A stretch of 64,000 nucleotides of DNA, from assembly GCF_014212135.1 (NCBI RefSeq), contig NZ_JACJVQ010000021.1, positions 1-64,000 on the forward strand, read 5' to 3'. Of the stretch, positions 33,443 to 42,715 are shown one piece after another; within the stretch, counting starts at the first letter, position 1; each line of letters begins with the position of its first letter. The DNA is from Cohnella thailandensis (GTDB lineage Bacteria > Bacillota > Bacilli > Paenibacillales > Paenibacillaceae). Below the pieces are notes generated by a model. The model made no database searches, had not been told where the DNA came from, and saw only the letters and a program-made list of their open reading frames with translations. Made by a program: the position numbers and the translations under genes.

Positions 33443-33546
33443 ACCCTGAGTGTATTCAAGATGGTGGGTTTCTCGACAATCTGGAAACCACCGGCTATGT
33501 CGGTGGCTTCATCAGCCACTTTGAATAGGTGCTTAAATCCAAAACG
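33415..33546 (-). pseudogene. Possible coding remnant
   Basis: A 43-codon stretch without a start codon, bounded by stops, reads RFGFKHLFKVADEATDIAGG and then FQIVEKPTILNTLRV. The composition looks protein-like, with no ATG/GTG/TTG plus ribosome site. It overlaps the last copy of the TAACGGAC repeat and a CCACCG/CGGTGG hairpin (33488-33507). It may be a decayed piece of a mobile-element gene or chance. Confidence 0.25.
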
Positions 33547-33626
33547 TTAATCAAGGGTAGTAAGAATGGCTCCCTTGCTATTATTGAGTGTCTAGAAAAT
33601 ATAGCGATAATCTGGGGGCACCTAAT

Positions 33627-33673
33627 AAAAGAAGGCTGCCCCTTCTCCGCACACAGGCGGATGGGACAGCCTT
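33627..33673 (-). terminator. Terminator after the SLH protein gene
   Basis: AAGGCTG (33632-33638) pairs with CAGCCTT (33667-33673), with inner CCGC/GCGG pairing; CTTTTATT follows on the minus strand. Confidence 0.8.
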
Positions 33674-33680
33674 TATGAAT

Positions 33681-36600
33681 TTATGACAGCGGCGCAACGA
33701 TTATCGTGAATCGTATTGTCGTCGTATTCCCGCCAGCATCCGTGACGGTCAGTACGTACTCGCCGTTCTCGCTTAGCTGCGTGCCGAGCTCGTAATCTGG
33801 GACGACAATGTCATCCTTGGTTAACGTGACCGACTCTACGTCGTTCTCGCCGTATAGATACGGCGTTACGGCATACGAGAAAACCTCGCCGTCGTAGACG
33901 CCTTCTATGGCTGGCGCCATGTCTACCAGAACGACATTCGACACCCCGTCATACTTGCCTCCGTAAACCTCCATCTGCAAATGGACGGTCGCGCCCCTGG
34001 CAAATGAAGGCCATAGCTCCAGCGTCCACTTGCCCGTCACATCGTCCAAAACTCCTTCTTCCAAATCCGGATAGGTGTAATGACTCCAAGGAGAATCCTC
34101 GTCAACCGGAACATCGGCACCATATCCGACTACTAAGCCGCTTGCCCCAGTAGGGTAAGTGAATCCGATGGTTACGCTATCGCTTGTCGTGGAGATGACC
34201 TCCAAGTCGGAGAGAGGTCCGATGTAGTTCGCCTCCAGCGGGATATCGATTTCTCGCATCCGGTACAAGGCGTTCTCTTCTTCCGGTGCATCGGCATCCG
34301 CGATCCAAACATTGACCTTTACGTTCTTCGGATCGGTAAACTGCCCCAGGTAGATCCCATAGCCAACGAAGGTGTCCCATCCTTGTGATAGAGTATAGGG
34401 GTAGTTTACGATCTGGCCTGTTTCCCAATCATAAACCTCAGGGAAATATCCGACGAAATCGTCGCTTTCGCCCACTCGGTGCAAGGTGAAATAGTCGTTA
34501 CCATCGTTATAAGAGCCGCTGATCGTATCTCCATCGAAGTTCGGAACGTTCACTCGGACCCCGTTAATCACGTTGTCGATAGTGTCGCCCGTATTCGTGA
34601 CATGAATGTCAAGGGTGAGCTCCGCATCTTCCATCCTGATAGAAGCGAGATCCGGGATGATCTGTACCGGAAGATCGAGCTCGAAGCTTACGACCGTACT
34701 GTGGTTCCCCTTGTCGGATACTGTCAGTACGTAGTCGCCGTTCTCCGAGATCTCGTCGCCCAGCTCGTAACCTTCGACGATTGCCTCGTCCTTCGTCAGC
34801 TCGACGCTCGCGATATCTTCGTCCGAGCTAGTCGGAATTACCGCGACAGTGTAGGTCTTTCCATCTTCGACCCCGGTGATAACGGGCGCCAGGTCCGGTG
34901 GCGGGATGTTCACGATAAAGCTCACCACCGTCGAATGACCGCCCAAGTCAGTTACCGTAAGCTCGAAGTTGCCATTCTCCGAGATTAGGTCGCCCAGCTC
35001 GTAACCTTCAACGATTGCCTCGTCCTTCGTCAGCTCGACGCTCGCGATATCTTCGTCCGCGCTAGTCGGAGTTACTGCAACCGTGTAGGTTTCTCCGTCT
35101 TCGACTCCGGCAATAACTGGAGCCAAATCCGGCTGCGGGATATTTACGATGAAGCTCACCACCGTGGCATGACCGCCCAAGTCAGTTACCGTAAGCACAT
35201 AGCTGCCATTCTCCGAGATTAGGTCGCCCAGCTCGTAGCCATCGACGATTGCCTCGTCCTTCGTCAGCTCGACGCTCGCGATATCTTCGTCCGCGCTAGT
35301 CGGAGTTACTGCAACCGTGTAGGTTTCTCCGTCTTCGACTCCGGCAATAACTGGAGCCAAATCCGGCGGCGGGATATTTACGATGAAGCTCACCACCGTG
35401 GCATGACCGCCCAAGTCAGTTACCGTAAGCACATAGCTGCCATTCTCCGAGATCTCGTCGCCCAGCTCGTAGCCTTCCACGATTGCCTCGTCCTTCGTCA
35501 GCTCGACGCTCGCGATATCTTCGTCCGAGCTAGACGGCGTTACTGCAACCGTGTAGGTCTTACCATTCTCGACTCCGGTAACAACAGGAGCCAGGTCCGG
35601 AGCCGGGATGTTTACGATGAAGCTCACCACTGTGCTGTTGCGACCCAAGTCGGTCACCGTCAGTACGTAGCTGCCGTTCTCTGCAATCTCGTCGCCGAGC
35701 TTGTAGCCTGCTACCGTCGCGCCGTCCTTCGCAAGGGTGACGCTGGCGATATCCGCGTCGGCGCTGGCCGGCGTAACCGCGGAGGTATACGTCTTGCCGT
35801 ACACGACTCCGGTAACGGTCGGAGCGGCATCGATGACAGGACCGCCGCCGCTACTACCGCCGGGAATCACCGTACCGATGAAATACTGAATGCCGTCCGC
35901 AGCCTCGATGTTCTGCGGCTTAGAATCGAACGAAATCCCCGATACGTACAGGCGGGCGTTGACGATAACCCCTTGCCCGGTCACCTTGACGACCGCGCGG
36001 ACGATAAACGTCTCTACCTTGGCTCCGGTTTCGACGACGAACGTCGCCATGCTGCGGAACTCGGCCGAAGCGATTTGGCTCGTGCCTTGCGCGAGAATCC
36101 GAATGCTGCTTCCCTCTTTGTTCACGAGCAGCGAAGCGATAATCGAGTCGATGAAGTGAACGCTGTTGGCGCCGCCGCCATAGACGAAGGTCTCCCCCTC
36201 TATGGTGACATGATCCAGCGTGACGTCGCCTTCGCCGACTTCCTTGGTTAGCGTCAGATCGCCTTTGATCGTAACGTTCCTAAGCGTAACTCCGCCGACC
36301 TGAATCGCGACATCGCCGGAGATAACCTCCTGTCCCGATTCCGGACCGTAGGTCCCCGCTTCGGAATAAACCTTATCCTCTTCCTGTTCAGCGACAGGAG
36401 CAAGCTTCTTCAGCCTATCCAAAGCGACGATCGCTTCGGCTCGCGTAATCGGGCTGATCGGCCGGAACGTTCCGTCCGTGAATCCGCCCATGATCTGAAG
36501 CCGCGCCACCGCCTTAACCGCTTCAAGGCTCCATGTCCCGATGGCGGAAGAATCGGCGAACCCGACGGATTCGCCTGCCGTCCCCGCGTAGGCGCCGAGC

Positions 36601-37067
36601 GGCTTCTTCGCCAGGCTCGCCAGCATGGCGGCGGTCTCCTGCCGGGTGACCGTCCGATTCGGACGAACGGTCCCGTCCGAATAGCCGGAGACATAGCCGG
36701 CTTGGACCGCGATCGCGATCTGATCGGCGTACCAAGCCGTCGCCTTCACGTCCGAGAACGCGATCGGACCGGCTTCCGTCAGGCCAAGCGCCCGATTGGC
36801 CAAAGTCATAAGCTCGGCGCGCGTAATCGTGCGGTCCGGATCGACCCGGCCTTGCTCGTCGCCGGTCAGCAGCCCTTCCTGGATCCAAGCCCGAAGAGTC
36901 GATTCCGCCCAGTGGCCCGAGATATCGCTGCCTATGGAGACGGACGACGGCGAGGCGACGGAGGAAGCGGACGCCGCATGGACCGGCTTGCCCGACCAAC
37001 CGGACAACGCCAGCAGCAGCGCCATCGCGCCGATCCCCATTTTCCAACCTAATCTGCTAATCTTCAT
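33681..37067 (-). CDS. S-layer-homology protein with tandem Ig-like repeats
   Basis: A 1128-residue exported cell-surface protein. A signal peptide (1-31, ending VHAA) precedes three SLH domains (about 49-96, 103-155, 168-218) that bind pyruvylated secondary wall polymer. A region of short beta repeats follows (about 240-400, VTLRNVTIKGDLTL, VHFIDSIIASLLV), then a Gly/Ser linker and five tandem 78-residue modules (about 415-800) with the frame GKTYTVAVTP...DIASVELTKD...LTVTD. After a unique domain (about 805-1045) a sixth divergent module closes the protein. AGGG precedes the ATG. It is divergent from a MalT-like regulator and may be regulated by it. Role: surface adhesin or scaffold; ligand unknown. 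Confidence 0.92.
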   Translation of the reverse strand: MKISRLGWKMGIGAMALLLALSGWSGKPVHAASASSVASPSSVSIGSDISGHWAESTLRAWIQEGLLTGDEQGRVDPDRTITRAELMTLANRALGLTEAGPIAFSDVKATAWYADQIAIAVQAGYVSGYSDGTVRPNRTVTRQETAAMLASLAKKPLGAYAGTAGESVGFADSSAIGTWSLEAVKAVARLQIMGGFTDGTFRPISPITRAEAIVALDRLKKLAPVAEQEEDKVYSEAGTYGPESGQEVISGDVAIQVGGVTLRNVTIKGDLTLTKEVGEGDVTLDHVTIEGETFVYGGGANSVHFIDSIIASLLVNKEGSSIRILAQGTSQIASAEFRSMATFVVETGAKVETFIVRAVVKVTGQGVIVNARLYVSGISFDSKPQNIEAADGIQYFIGTVIPGGSSGGGPVIDAAPTVTGVVYGKTYTSAVTPASADADIASVTLAKDGATVAGYKLGDEIAENGSYVLTVTDLGRNSTVVSFIVNIPAPDLAPVVTGVENGKTYTVAVTPSSSDEDIASVELTKDEAIVEGYELGDEISENGSYVLTVTDLGGHATVVSFIVNIPPPDLAPVIAGVEDGETYTVAVTPTSADEDIASVELTKDEAIVDGYELGDLISENGSYVLTVTDLGGHATVVSFIVNIPQPDLAPVIAGVEDGETYTVAVTPTSADEDIASVELTKDEAIVEGYELGDLISENGNFELTVTDLGGHSTVVSFIVNIPPPDLAPVITGVEDGKTYTVAVIPTSSDEDIASVELTKDEAIVEGYELGDEISENGDYVLTVSDKGNHSTVVSFELDLPVQIIPDLASIRMEDAELTLDIHVTNTGDTIDNVINGVRVNVPNFDGDTISGSYNDGNDYFTLHRVGESDDFVGYFPEVYDWETGQIVNYPYTLSQGWDTFVGYGIYLGQFTDPKNVKVNVWIADADAPEEENALYRMREIDIPLEANYIGPLSDLEVISTTSDSVTIGFTYPTGASGLVVGYGADVPVDEDSPWSHYTYPDLEEGVLDDVTGKWTLELWPSFARGATVHLQMEVYGGKYDGVSNVVLVDMAPAIEGVYDGEVFSYAVTPYLYGENDVESVTLTKDDIVVPDYELGTQLSENGEYVLTVTDAGGNTTTIRFTIIVAPLS
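34690..35845 (-). repeat. Five tandem 234-bp repeats in the SLH gene
   Basis: The hexamer GACGCT recurs at 34803, 35037, 35271, 35505 and 35739, exactly 234 bases apart, marking five in-frame copies of a 78-residue module. The middle copies are nearly identical over long stretches, while the outer copies diverge, the pattern left by recent unequal recombination. Confidence 0.92.
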
Positions 37068-37235
37068 TGATAATCATCCCTCGATTTATAGAGTCCCTAT
37101 ATTCAAGAGGATGATATCGCACGGATCGCGTCGAAACGACTTACTTTCGTTAATTATATTGGTATATTTTTCGGCACCGTCCCCTAAATTGCGCTATATT
37201 GGAATCAAGAGAATCTACGAAAGCGGGGCTCACTT

Positions 37236-39809
37236 TTGCAAAGCCAAATCATCCTCCAGACCAAGATCAAGACGCCCGTTCCTCGCGCGGGAGGCGTTCG
37301 CCGGGAGCGGCTGCTCGACAGGCTGAACCGCTCGTCCGAGGGACGGTTAGCCTTCATCTGCGCCCCGGCCGGCTTCGGCAAAACGACGCTGGTCAGCCAG
37401 TGGGCCGAGCAAGCCTCCGCCGGAGTCGCTTGGTATTCGCTCGACGAGACGGATAACGACCTGATGAAATTTTGGCGATACGCGATTTATTCCCTCGCTC
37501 CTCTCCTGACGCCGGGGCTCGGGGAGCGGATCGACCCTTTGCTCCGGGCTTTTCCCAATGTCACGATTCACACGGTCCTGGACTTTCTTCTTCAAGAGCT
37601 GGAAGAGCGGGAAGAAGTCCCGATCGCGATCGTGCTCGACGATTACCATAGCATTACGGAAGCCTCGATCCACGACAGCGTAGGCTATCTGATCGAACGC
37701 TTGCCGGAGAAGGTCCGCCTCATCGTTGCCAGCCGATCCGAGATCCCGTTTCCGACGGCCAAATGGCGGGTTCGGGACCAATTGGTCGACATTAGGCCCG
37801 ATCACTTATCGTTCACGGATGAGGAGATCCGCCGGTTTTACACGGATTCGGCCGGCCTCAGCCTGACGGACGAGCGGGTGAGCCTGCTTCAGAAATGGAC
37901 CGAAGGATGGGCGGCGAGCCTGCAATTGATCGCTTTGACTCTTAAAGAGCACTCCGACCCCGATCGCTTCTTTAAGCAATACGAAGGAACCGACCGGAGC
38001 TTGATTCAATACTTGCTCGACGAGGTGTTCAGCGGGCTGCCGCGGGAGCTCCGACGTTTCTTGCTTAGAACCTCCATCCTCGAACGCCTGGACGCGGAGT
38101 CCTGCGACGCGCTGACGCTCGGCGGCGATGGGCGAGACATGCTGGAACGGCTGCAGAAGCTCAACCTGTTCCTGATCCCGCTGGACGACACGCAAGGCTG
38201 GTTCCGTTATCATCATCTGTTCTCGGCGTTCCTAAGGTCGCAACTGGAGAAGGACGAGCCGACCCTGCTTCCGGAGCTGCACCGGCTGGCGGCGAATCAC
38301 TTCGCGGGACGGTCCTTGCTGGAGGAGGCGCTCGAGCATTCTCTGGAATGCCGGGATGAGGGAGGATTGTCCGTGCAATTGCTGGGGCTTCAGATCTCCT
38401 CCGTGCTGGAGAGAGGAGAATGGGGCACTCTGCTCCGGTGGATGCGCCGAATTCCCCGGGAGGCGCTGCCTTTCGGGCTGTCCCTTCTCTACGCTTTCAC
38501 GCTGATCATCACCGGACAATTCGATGCGGCCGAGGAAGAACTGAGAAGGCTGGAGCGATTGACGCTGGAGGAGGAGCCCGGGGAGGAGCTTCGGGAGATG
38601 CAGAGCGGCTTGTTCTTTGCGAAAATCAACCTGGCGTTCTCCTCCGGCAACTACGAGCAATGGTACTCGTATGCCGACCGGATTCCGGATATGCTGCCCG
38701 AAAGCCCTCTGCTATACAAGTTCAACTACAACACGAACGAGCCGTTCGTGCGCAGAACGGCTTTCGGCTTAAAGGGCATGCAGAATTCCGAGACGGAAGC
38801 GATCGCGAAGCGAATCGTCGGGATCCTGGAGTCTCATGGCTGGGGACAAACGCTGTTCACCCAGTACATTCTGCAGTCCCTTGGCGAGGGCTACTACGAA
38901 TGGAATCGGCTGGAGGACTGCGCCGGCTTGCTGAGGCGTATCGAGCCGATCGCCCGCAAGCATCGGATTGCCGGCCTGCTCGTTCCGAACCGCATCGCAT
39001 ACGCCCGCTATCTATCGGCGGAAGGACGGGTTAAGGAAGCCCTCGCCGCGGTTGACGATACGATCGAGCTTGTCTCGGAAGAGCTGGAGGAACCGAGATG
39101 GCTGAGCTGTCTCTACGCGCTTCGTGCTTATCTCCATCTGAGGGACGGGAACGCGGTCCAGGCCGAGAAGGCGCTCTCCCCGCTTAAGTTGTCCGCTCAG
39201 GACAAGCCTTCGCTTCCGAAGAATTGGGAATACGTAACCTATGCAAGGCTCCTTGGAGCGAAGCGCAAGGAGAAGGAGGCTCTAGGCCTGCTCGGAACGC
39301 TTAGCCGACTGAATCATCGCGAGAGCTGCATCGCGGGCATTGTCGATATTGCCTTGCTGCAGGCTCTGCTGAACGCGCAATGCGGCCTTCGCAGCTTGGC
39401 TTTCTCCCATCTGGAGGAAGCCCTCGAATACGGCTCGGCGAACGGCTATGTTCGCTCCTTCGTGGACGAGGGAGAGCCGATGCGTTCCTTGCTCATGCAG
39501 TTCAAGGAGCATTCGAGCCGCGGCGGGCAGGAAGGCAAGTGGGATTCGTATATCGAATCCCTCCTCGGCCGTTTCCCCCGGAAGGAGAAGCCGCTTCACG
39601 CTGCCGAGCTGCCGGAGCAGTTGAGCCGGAAGGAGATCGCCGTGCTGCTGGAAGCGGTCCGCGGAGCGGCTAACCGCGAGATCGCGGAGCGTCTGCATCT
39701 CACCGAGGGCACGGTCAAGGTGTACCTGAGCCGAATATACGGCAAGCTGGGCGTATCGACCCGAATCCAAGCCTTGAGGCGCGCCGAGGAGCTGCGCTTG
39801 TTCGAATGA
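37236..39809 (+). CDS. Large ATP-binding LuxR-family regulator (MalT/LAL type)
   Basis: An 857-residue STAND-type regulator. Residues 43-51 are the Walker A motif (APAGFGKTT) and AIVLDDYH near 131-138 the Walker B; winged-helix and tetratricopeptide-like helical repeats fill 250-780 (many ALEALxxLE-type pairs). The last 65 residues form the LuxR/GerE helix-turn-helix (LSRKEIAVLLEAVRGAANRE and IAERLHLTEGTVKVYLSRIY). The start is TTG with GCGGGG upstream. These proteins bind ATP and an inducer, oligomerise and activate transcription. It is divergent from the SLH gene (168-base gap), a likely target. Confidence 0.9.
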   Translation: MQSQIILQTKIKTPVPRAGGVRRERLLDRLNRSSEGRLAFICAPAGFGKTTLVSQWAEQASAGVAWYSLDETDNDLMKFWRYAIYSLAPLLTPGLGERIDPLLRAFPNVTIHTVLDFLLQELEEREEVPIAIVLDDYHSITEASIHDSVGYLIERLPEKVRLIVASRSEIPFPTAKWRVRDQLVDIRPDHLSFTDEEIRRFYTDSAGLSLTDERVSLLQKWTEGWAASLQLIALTLKEHSDPDRFFKQYEGTDRSLIQYLLDEVFSGLPRELRRFLLRTSILERLDAESCDALTLGGDGRDMLERLQKLNLFLIPLDDTQGWFRYHHLFSAFLRSQLEKDEPTLLPELHRLAANHFAGRSLLEEALEHSLECRDEGGLSVQLLGLQISSVLERGEWGTLLRWMRRIPREALPFGLSLLYAFTLIITGQFDAAEEELRRLERLTLEEEPGEELREMQSGLFFAKINLAFSSGNYEQWYSYADRIPDMLPESPLLYKFNYNTNEPFVRRTAFGLKGMQNSETEAIAKRIVGILESHGWGQTLFTQYILQSLGEGYYEWNRLEDCAGLLRRIEPIARKHRIAGLLVPNRIAYARYLSAEGRVKEALAAVDDTIELVSEELEEPRWLSCLYALRAYLHLRDGNAVQAEKALSPLKLSAQDKPSLPKNWEYVTYARLLGAKRKEKEALGLLGTLSRLNHRESCIAGIVDIALLQALLNAQCGLRSLAFSHLEEALEYGSANGYVRSFVDEGEPMRSLLMQFKEHSSRGGQEGKWDSYIESLLGRFPRKEKPLHAAELPEQLSRKEIAVLLEAVRGAANREIAERLHLTEGTVKVYLSRIYGKLGVSTRIQALRRAEELRLFE

Positions 39810-39812
39810 TAT

Positions 39813-39838
39813 GAGGGAGGACGCTTAAGTCCTCCCTC
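39813..39838. terminator. Bidirectional terminator
   Basis: GAGGGAGGAC (39813-39822) pairs perfectly with GTCCTCCCTC (39829-39838). It lies four bases after the LuxR-type gene and directly before the stop of the convergent gene, so it can serve both. Confidence 0.75.
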
Positions 39839-39841
39839 TTC

Positions 39842-40780
39842 CTATTCCTCATAAACCCTGAACACGATATCCTGCGCATAGTTGCCGAACGCTTCGCCGT
39901 ACAGGGTCAAGCCGCCGACGTGCTCGGCCTGCTCGGGTACCTCGAAGCGAATCGTCCAATCGTTTCGGGACAGCGGCACGTCCGACAGCGTAACCTCCGA
40001 TACCTTCTGTCCGTCCACGTAGGTTCCGTCCTTGCGTATCCGGATCATTTTCAGCCAACCGTATTGATTCAGTTCGTTCTTCCACCAGGAGGGATTAAGC
40101 AGCCCTCTTCCGTCTCCGCTGTCGCCGGGGCTCGTCCAAATCCCGAGGAAAACTCCGTTCAGATAAAAGTGAATGTCGGAGGGCCAATGCTTGTTGATGG
40201 TAGGAGCCTCCGAGCCGATCTCCACGGACAGCTCGATCTCCTGGGGCGTCTGCCCGGCGATGAGATAATTCGGAATCCGATATTCGACGTAGCCCCGTCC
40301 GAACCAAAGTATCTGCGCGTTCATCCGCTCCGGCTCCAGGAAATAGCGCGGGTCGTCGAATTGGCCGATCAGCTTGTCGCGAGAAGCCAACCCGCAGGTC
40401 GGGAACACCTCGTAACGGGTGTAGTGGCCGACCGGAACCGACACTTCCTGTACGATCCGCCTCTCCGCCGCAGCCGTCGGAATAGGAAAAACAACCTCCA
40501 CCCCGTCCGTCGCCAGGGAACACATCTTGTGGGTCCCTCCCTCCTTGCGCACCATCTGCGTTCGGATGAGCCCGCCTTCCTCCAGCTTGCGAATGTGCAT
40601 CGTCATGATCGGGGCGCTCAGCTTCATCGCTTGCGCCAGCTCCTTGACGTTCATCTCCCGAATCGCCAGCAGCTCCAGCACGCCCAAGCGAACTTCGCTC
40701 GCCAGTGCTTCGTAGGTAGGGAGCCACTTGCGCTCCGTGTTCGAATGAATAATGGGTAACCCCTCCGTCTCTCTAAGCAA
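39842..40780 (-). CDS. ArsR-type regulator with large C-terminal domain
   Basis: About 300 residues: a winged helix (about 20-98, LASEVRLGVLELLAIREMNVKELAQAMKLSAPIMTMHIRKLEEGGLI) joined to a beta-rich domain of about 200 residues (PVGHYTRYEVFPTCGLAS, WFGRGYVEYRIPNYL, HFYLNGVFLGIWTSPGD, and so on) that suggests a jelly-roll sugar-binding fold. The coordinate given uses a TTG at 40780 with no ribosome site. A strong GGAGGGG lies before an ATT at 40753, and no ATG/GTG/TTG is suitably placed, so initiation at the rare codon ATT, or a missed start, is possible. It is divergent from abfA and probably controls it. Confidence 0.8.
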   Translation of the reverse strand: MLRETEGLPIIHSNTERKWLPTYEALASEVRLGVLELLAIREMNVKELAQAMKLSAPIMTMHIRKLEEGGLIRTQMVRKEGGTHKMCSLATDGVEVVFPIPTAAAERRIVQEVSVPVGHYTRYEVFPTCGLASRDKLIGQFDDPRYFLEPERMNAQILWFGRGYVEYRIPNYLIAGQTPQEIELSVEIGSEAPTINKHWPSDIHFYLNGVFLGIWTSPGDSGDGRGLLNPSWWKNELNQYGWLKMIRIRKDGTYVDGQKVSEVTLSDVPLSRNDWTIRFEVPEQAEHVGGLTLYGEAFGNYAQDIVFRVYEE

Positions 40781-40794
40781 AAAAAACGTTTACA
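40781..40794. promoter_or_regulatory. Weak cre-like site between the ArsR-type gene and abfA
   Basis: TGTAAACGTTTTTT on the minus strand keeps the left half and centre of the cre consensus but loses the final CA. TTTACA here could also serve as the -35 of abfA, with TAAATA 18 bases on. Confidence 0.3.
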
Positions 40795-40877
40795 AATTCA
40801 TGCGGCTCATGTTAAATATAGTTAGTAATGGTTTTGTAATTCGATTAATGTTTTTATTATTCCATAGAGGTGATTCC

Positions 40878-42386
40878 ATGTCAAGCAAAGCGAAGCTGAA
40901 GGTGGAAAAGGATTTTCAGGTGGGCGAGGTCGATCCTCGGCTGTACGGTTCGTTCATTGAGCATCTGGGCCGCGCGGTTTACGGAGGGATCTACGAGCCT
41001 GGGCATCCGTCCGCGGACGAGCAAGGCTTCCGGACCGACGTGCTCGAGCTCGTGAAAGGGCTGCAAGTGCCGATCGTCCGTTATCCGGGCGGCAACTTCG
41101 TCTCGGGCTTCAACTGGGAGGACAGCGTCGGCCCCGTCGCGGAACGCAAGAAGCGCCTGGAGCTGGCTTGGCGCGTCATCGAACCGAACACGTTCGGCCT
41201 GAACGAGTTCATGACTTGGTGCAACAAGGCGAACACTTCCGCGATGATGGCGGTGAACCTGGGAACGCGCGGACCTAACGAGGCCCGCGAGCTGGTCGAA
41301 TACGCCAACCACCCTTCCGGCACGTACCTGAGCGATCTTCGCATTCAGCACGGCTACCGCGAGCCTCATCGCATCAAGACCTGGTGCCTGGGCAACGAGA
41401 TGGACGGCCCGTGGCAGATCGGAGGCAAGACGGCGACGGAATACGGCCGAATCGCCCTGGAGGCGGCCAAGGTCATGAAGTGGGTCGACCCGACGATCGA
41501 GCTCGTCGCCTGCGGCAGCTCCAGCACCGATATGCCGACCTATCCGGAGTGGGAAGCGACCGTCCTCGATCATACTTACGAGCATGTCGAATATATCTCC
41601 CTGCATCGTTATTACGGCAACGCCAAGAAGGACAGCGCCAGCTTCCTGGCCCGGTCGCTCGATATGGACGACTTCATCAAGACCGTCATCGCGACCTGCG
41701 ACTACATCAAGGCCAAGAAACGCAGCAAGAAGACGATCAACCTCAGCTTCGACGAGTGGAACGTCTGGTATCATTCCCATGAAGCGGATAAGAAGCTGGA
41801 CCCGTGGCAGGTCGCTCCGCCTCAGCTCGAAGACGTCTACAATCACCAGGACGCCCTTGTGGTGGGCTGCATGCTCATCAGCCTGTTGAAACGAGCGGAT
41901 CGGGTGAAGATGGCGTGCATGGCCCAGCTCGTCAACGTCATCGCTCCGATCATGACGGAGAACGGCGGACGCGCCTGGAAGCAGACGATCTACTACCCTT
42001 ACATGCATGCCAGCGTGTTCGGCCGCGGCACGGTGCTGGTTCCGCTCGCGACGTCGCCGAAGTACGACTGCGCGGACTTCACCGACGTGCCTTACGTCGA
42101 GACCGTCGCTGTACACAACGAAGAGGCGGGCGAGCTCACCGTCTTCGCCGTGAACCGCCACCTCTCCGAGGCGATGCCGTTCGAGATCGACCTGCGCAGC
42201 TTCGGCTCCGCCACCCTGATCGAGCATATCCTCATGGAGTGCGATGACGTCTACGCCGCCAACACGGCGGACCAGCCGAACCGCGTGGCTCCTCGCCGCG
42301 GCGCCGGCACGGTGGACTCGGACGAAGCTTCGTTCACCGCCCAGCTGCCGAAGGCTTCTTGGAACGTTCTGAGGTTTAAGGTGTAA
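40878..42386 (+). CDS. abfA: Alpha-N-arabinofuranosidase, GH51
   Basis: A 502-residue intracellular enzyme that removes terminal arabinofuranose from arabinan or arabinoxylan oligosaccharides. Glu174 (CLGNEMDGPW) is the acid/base and Glu293 (LSFDEWNVW) the nucleophile, at the same places as in well-studied Geobacillus GH51 enzymes. Other family blocks are SFIEHLGRAVYGGIYEPGHP (24-43) and VRYPGGNFVSGFNWED (67-82). The start at 40878 has AGAGGTG upstream; a reading from 40752 would include the promoter region. No signal peptide, so it needs imported oligosaccharides. Confidence 0.97.
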   Translation: MSSKAKLKVEKDFQVGEVDPRLYGSFIEHLGRAVYGGIYEPGHPSADEQGFRTDVLELVKGLQVPIVRYPGGNFVSGFNWEDSVGPVAERKKRLELAWRVIEPNTFGLNEFMTWCNKANTSAMMAVNLGTRGPNEARELVEYANHPSGTYLSDLRIQHGYREPHRIKTWCLGNEMDGPWQIGGKTATEYGRIALEAAKVMKWVDPTIELVACGSSSTDMPTYPEWEATVLDHTYEHVEYISLHRYYGNAKKDSASFLARSLDMDDFIKTVIATCDYIKAKKRSKKTINLSFDEWNVWYHSHEADKKLDPWQVAPPQLEDVYNHQDALVVGCMLISLLKRADRVKMACMAQLVNVIAPIMTENGGRAWKQTIYYPYMHASVFGRGTVLVPLATSPKYDCADFTDVPYVETVAVHNEEAGELTVFAVNRHLSEAMPFEIDLRSFGSATLIEHILMECDDVYAANTADQPNRVAPRRGAGTVDSDEASFTAQLPKASWNVLRFKV

Positions 42387-42397
42387 GGCGTAAAAAG

Positions 42398-42435
42398 AAG
42401 GAGGCAACGGGAAATTCCCCGTGCCTCCTTTTATT
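42398..42435 (+). terminator. Terminator after abfA
   Basis: AAGGAGGC (42398-42405) pairs with GCCTCCTT (42423-42430) with inner CGGG/CCCG pairing, followed by TTATT. The A-rich left flank lets it work in both directions. Confidence 0.85.
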
Positions 42436-42482
42436 GTCAGAGAACTCCAACCGCAGCTTAATCAGGGGGATCAAGGGGAGCG

Positions 42483-42665
42483 CAACGGAAGTGAGAGACC
42501 TTATTAGGCGTTGATCAGCTTCTTATGGATTTTAACGGAAGTGACAGCCGTTATTTAGGTTAGAATGACTGCAATTCAAGGCTAATTGCAAGAATAGCGT
42601 CTCTCCGTTCCGTTAGAATTCAAAATAGCGGCATTCGCGCCAAATAACGGCTATCACTTCCGTTA
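42483..42665. repeat. MITE-like element with 23-bp inverted ends
   Basis: The 329-base gap between abfA and the chromate genes holds TAACGGAAGTGACAGCCGTT (42533-42552, continuing ATT) and its inverted copy at 42643-42665, differing at one of 23 positions. A 7-bp hairpin (TGCAATT/AATTGCA, 42570-42590) lies between them, and a degenerate direct copy (AACGGAAGTGAGAGACC) at 42484-42500 outside. No reading frame is evident. Confidence 0.8.
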
Positions 42666-42715
42666 GCGGCGTGGCTGATGAAAGGACCCGTTTACTGCCG
42701 AACCGGTGATAAAGT

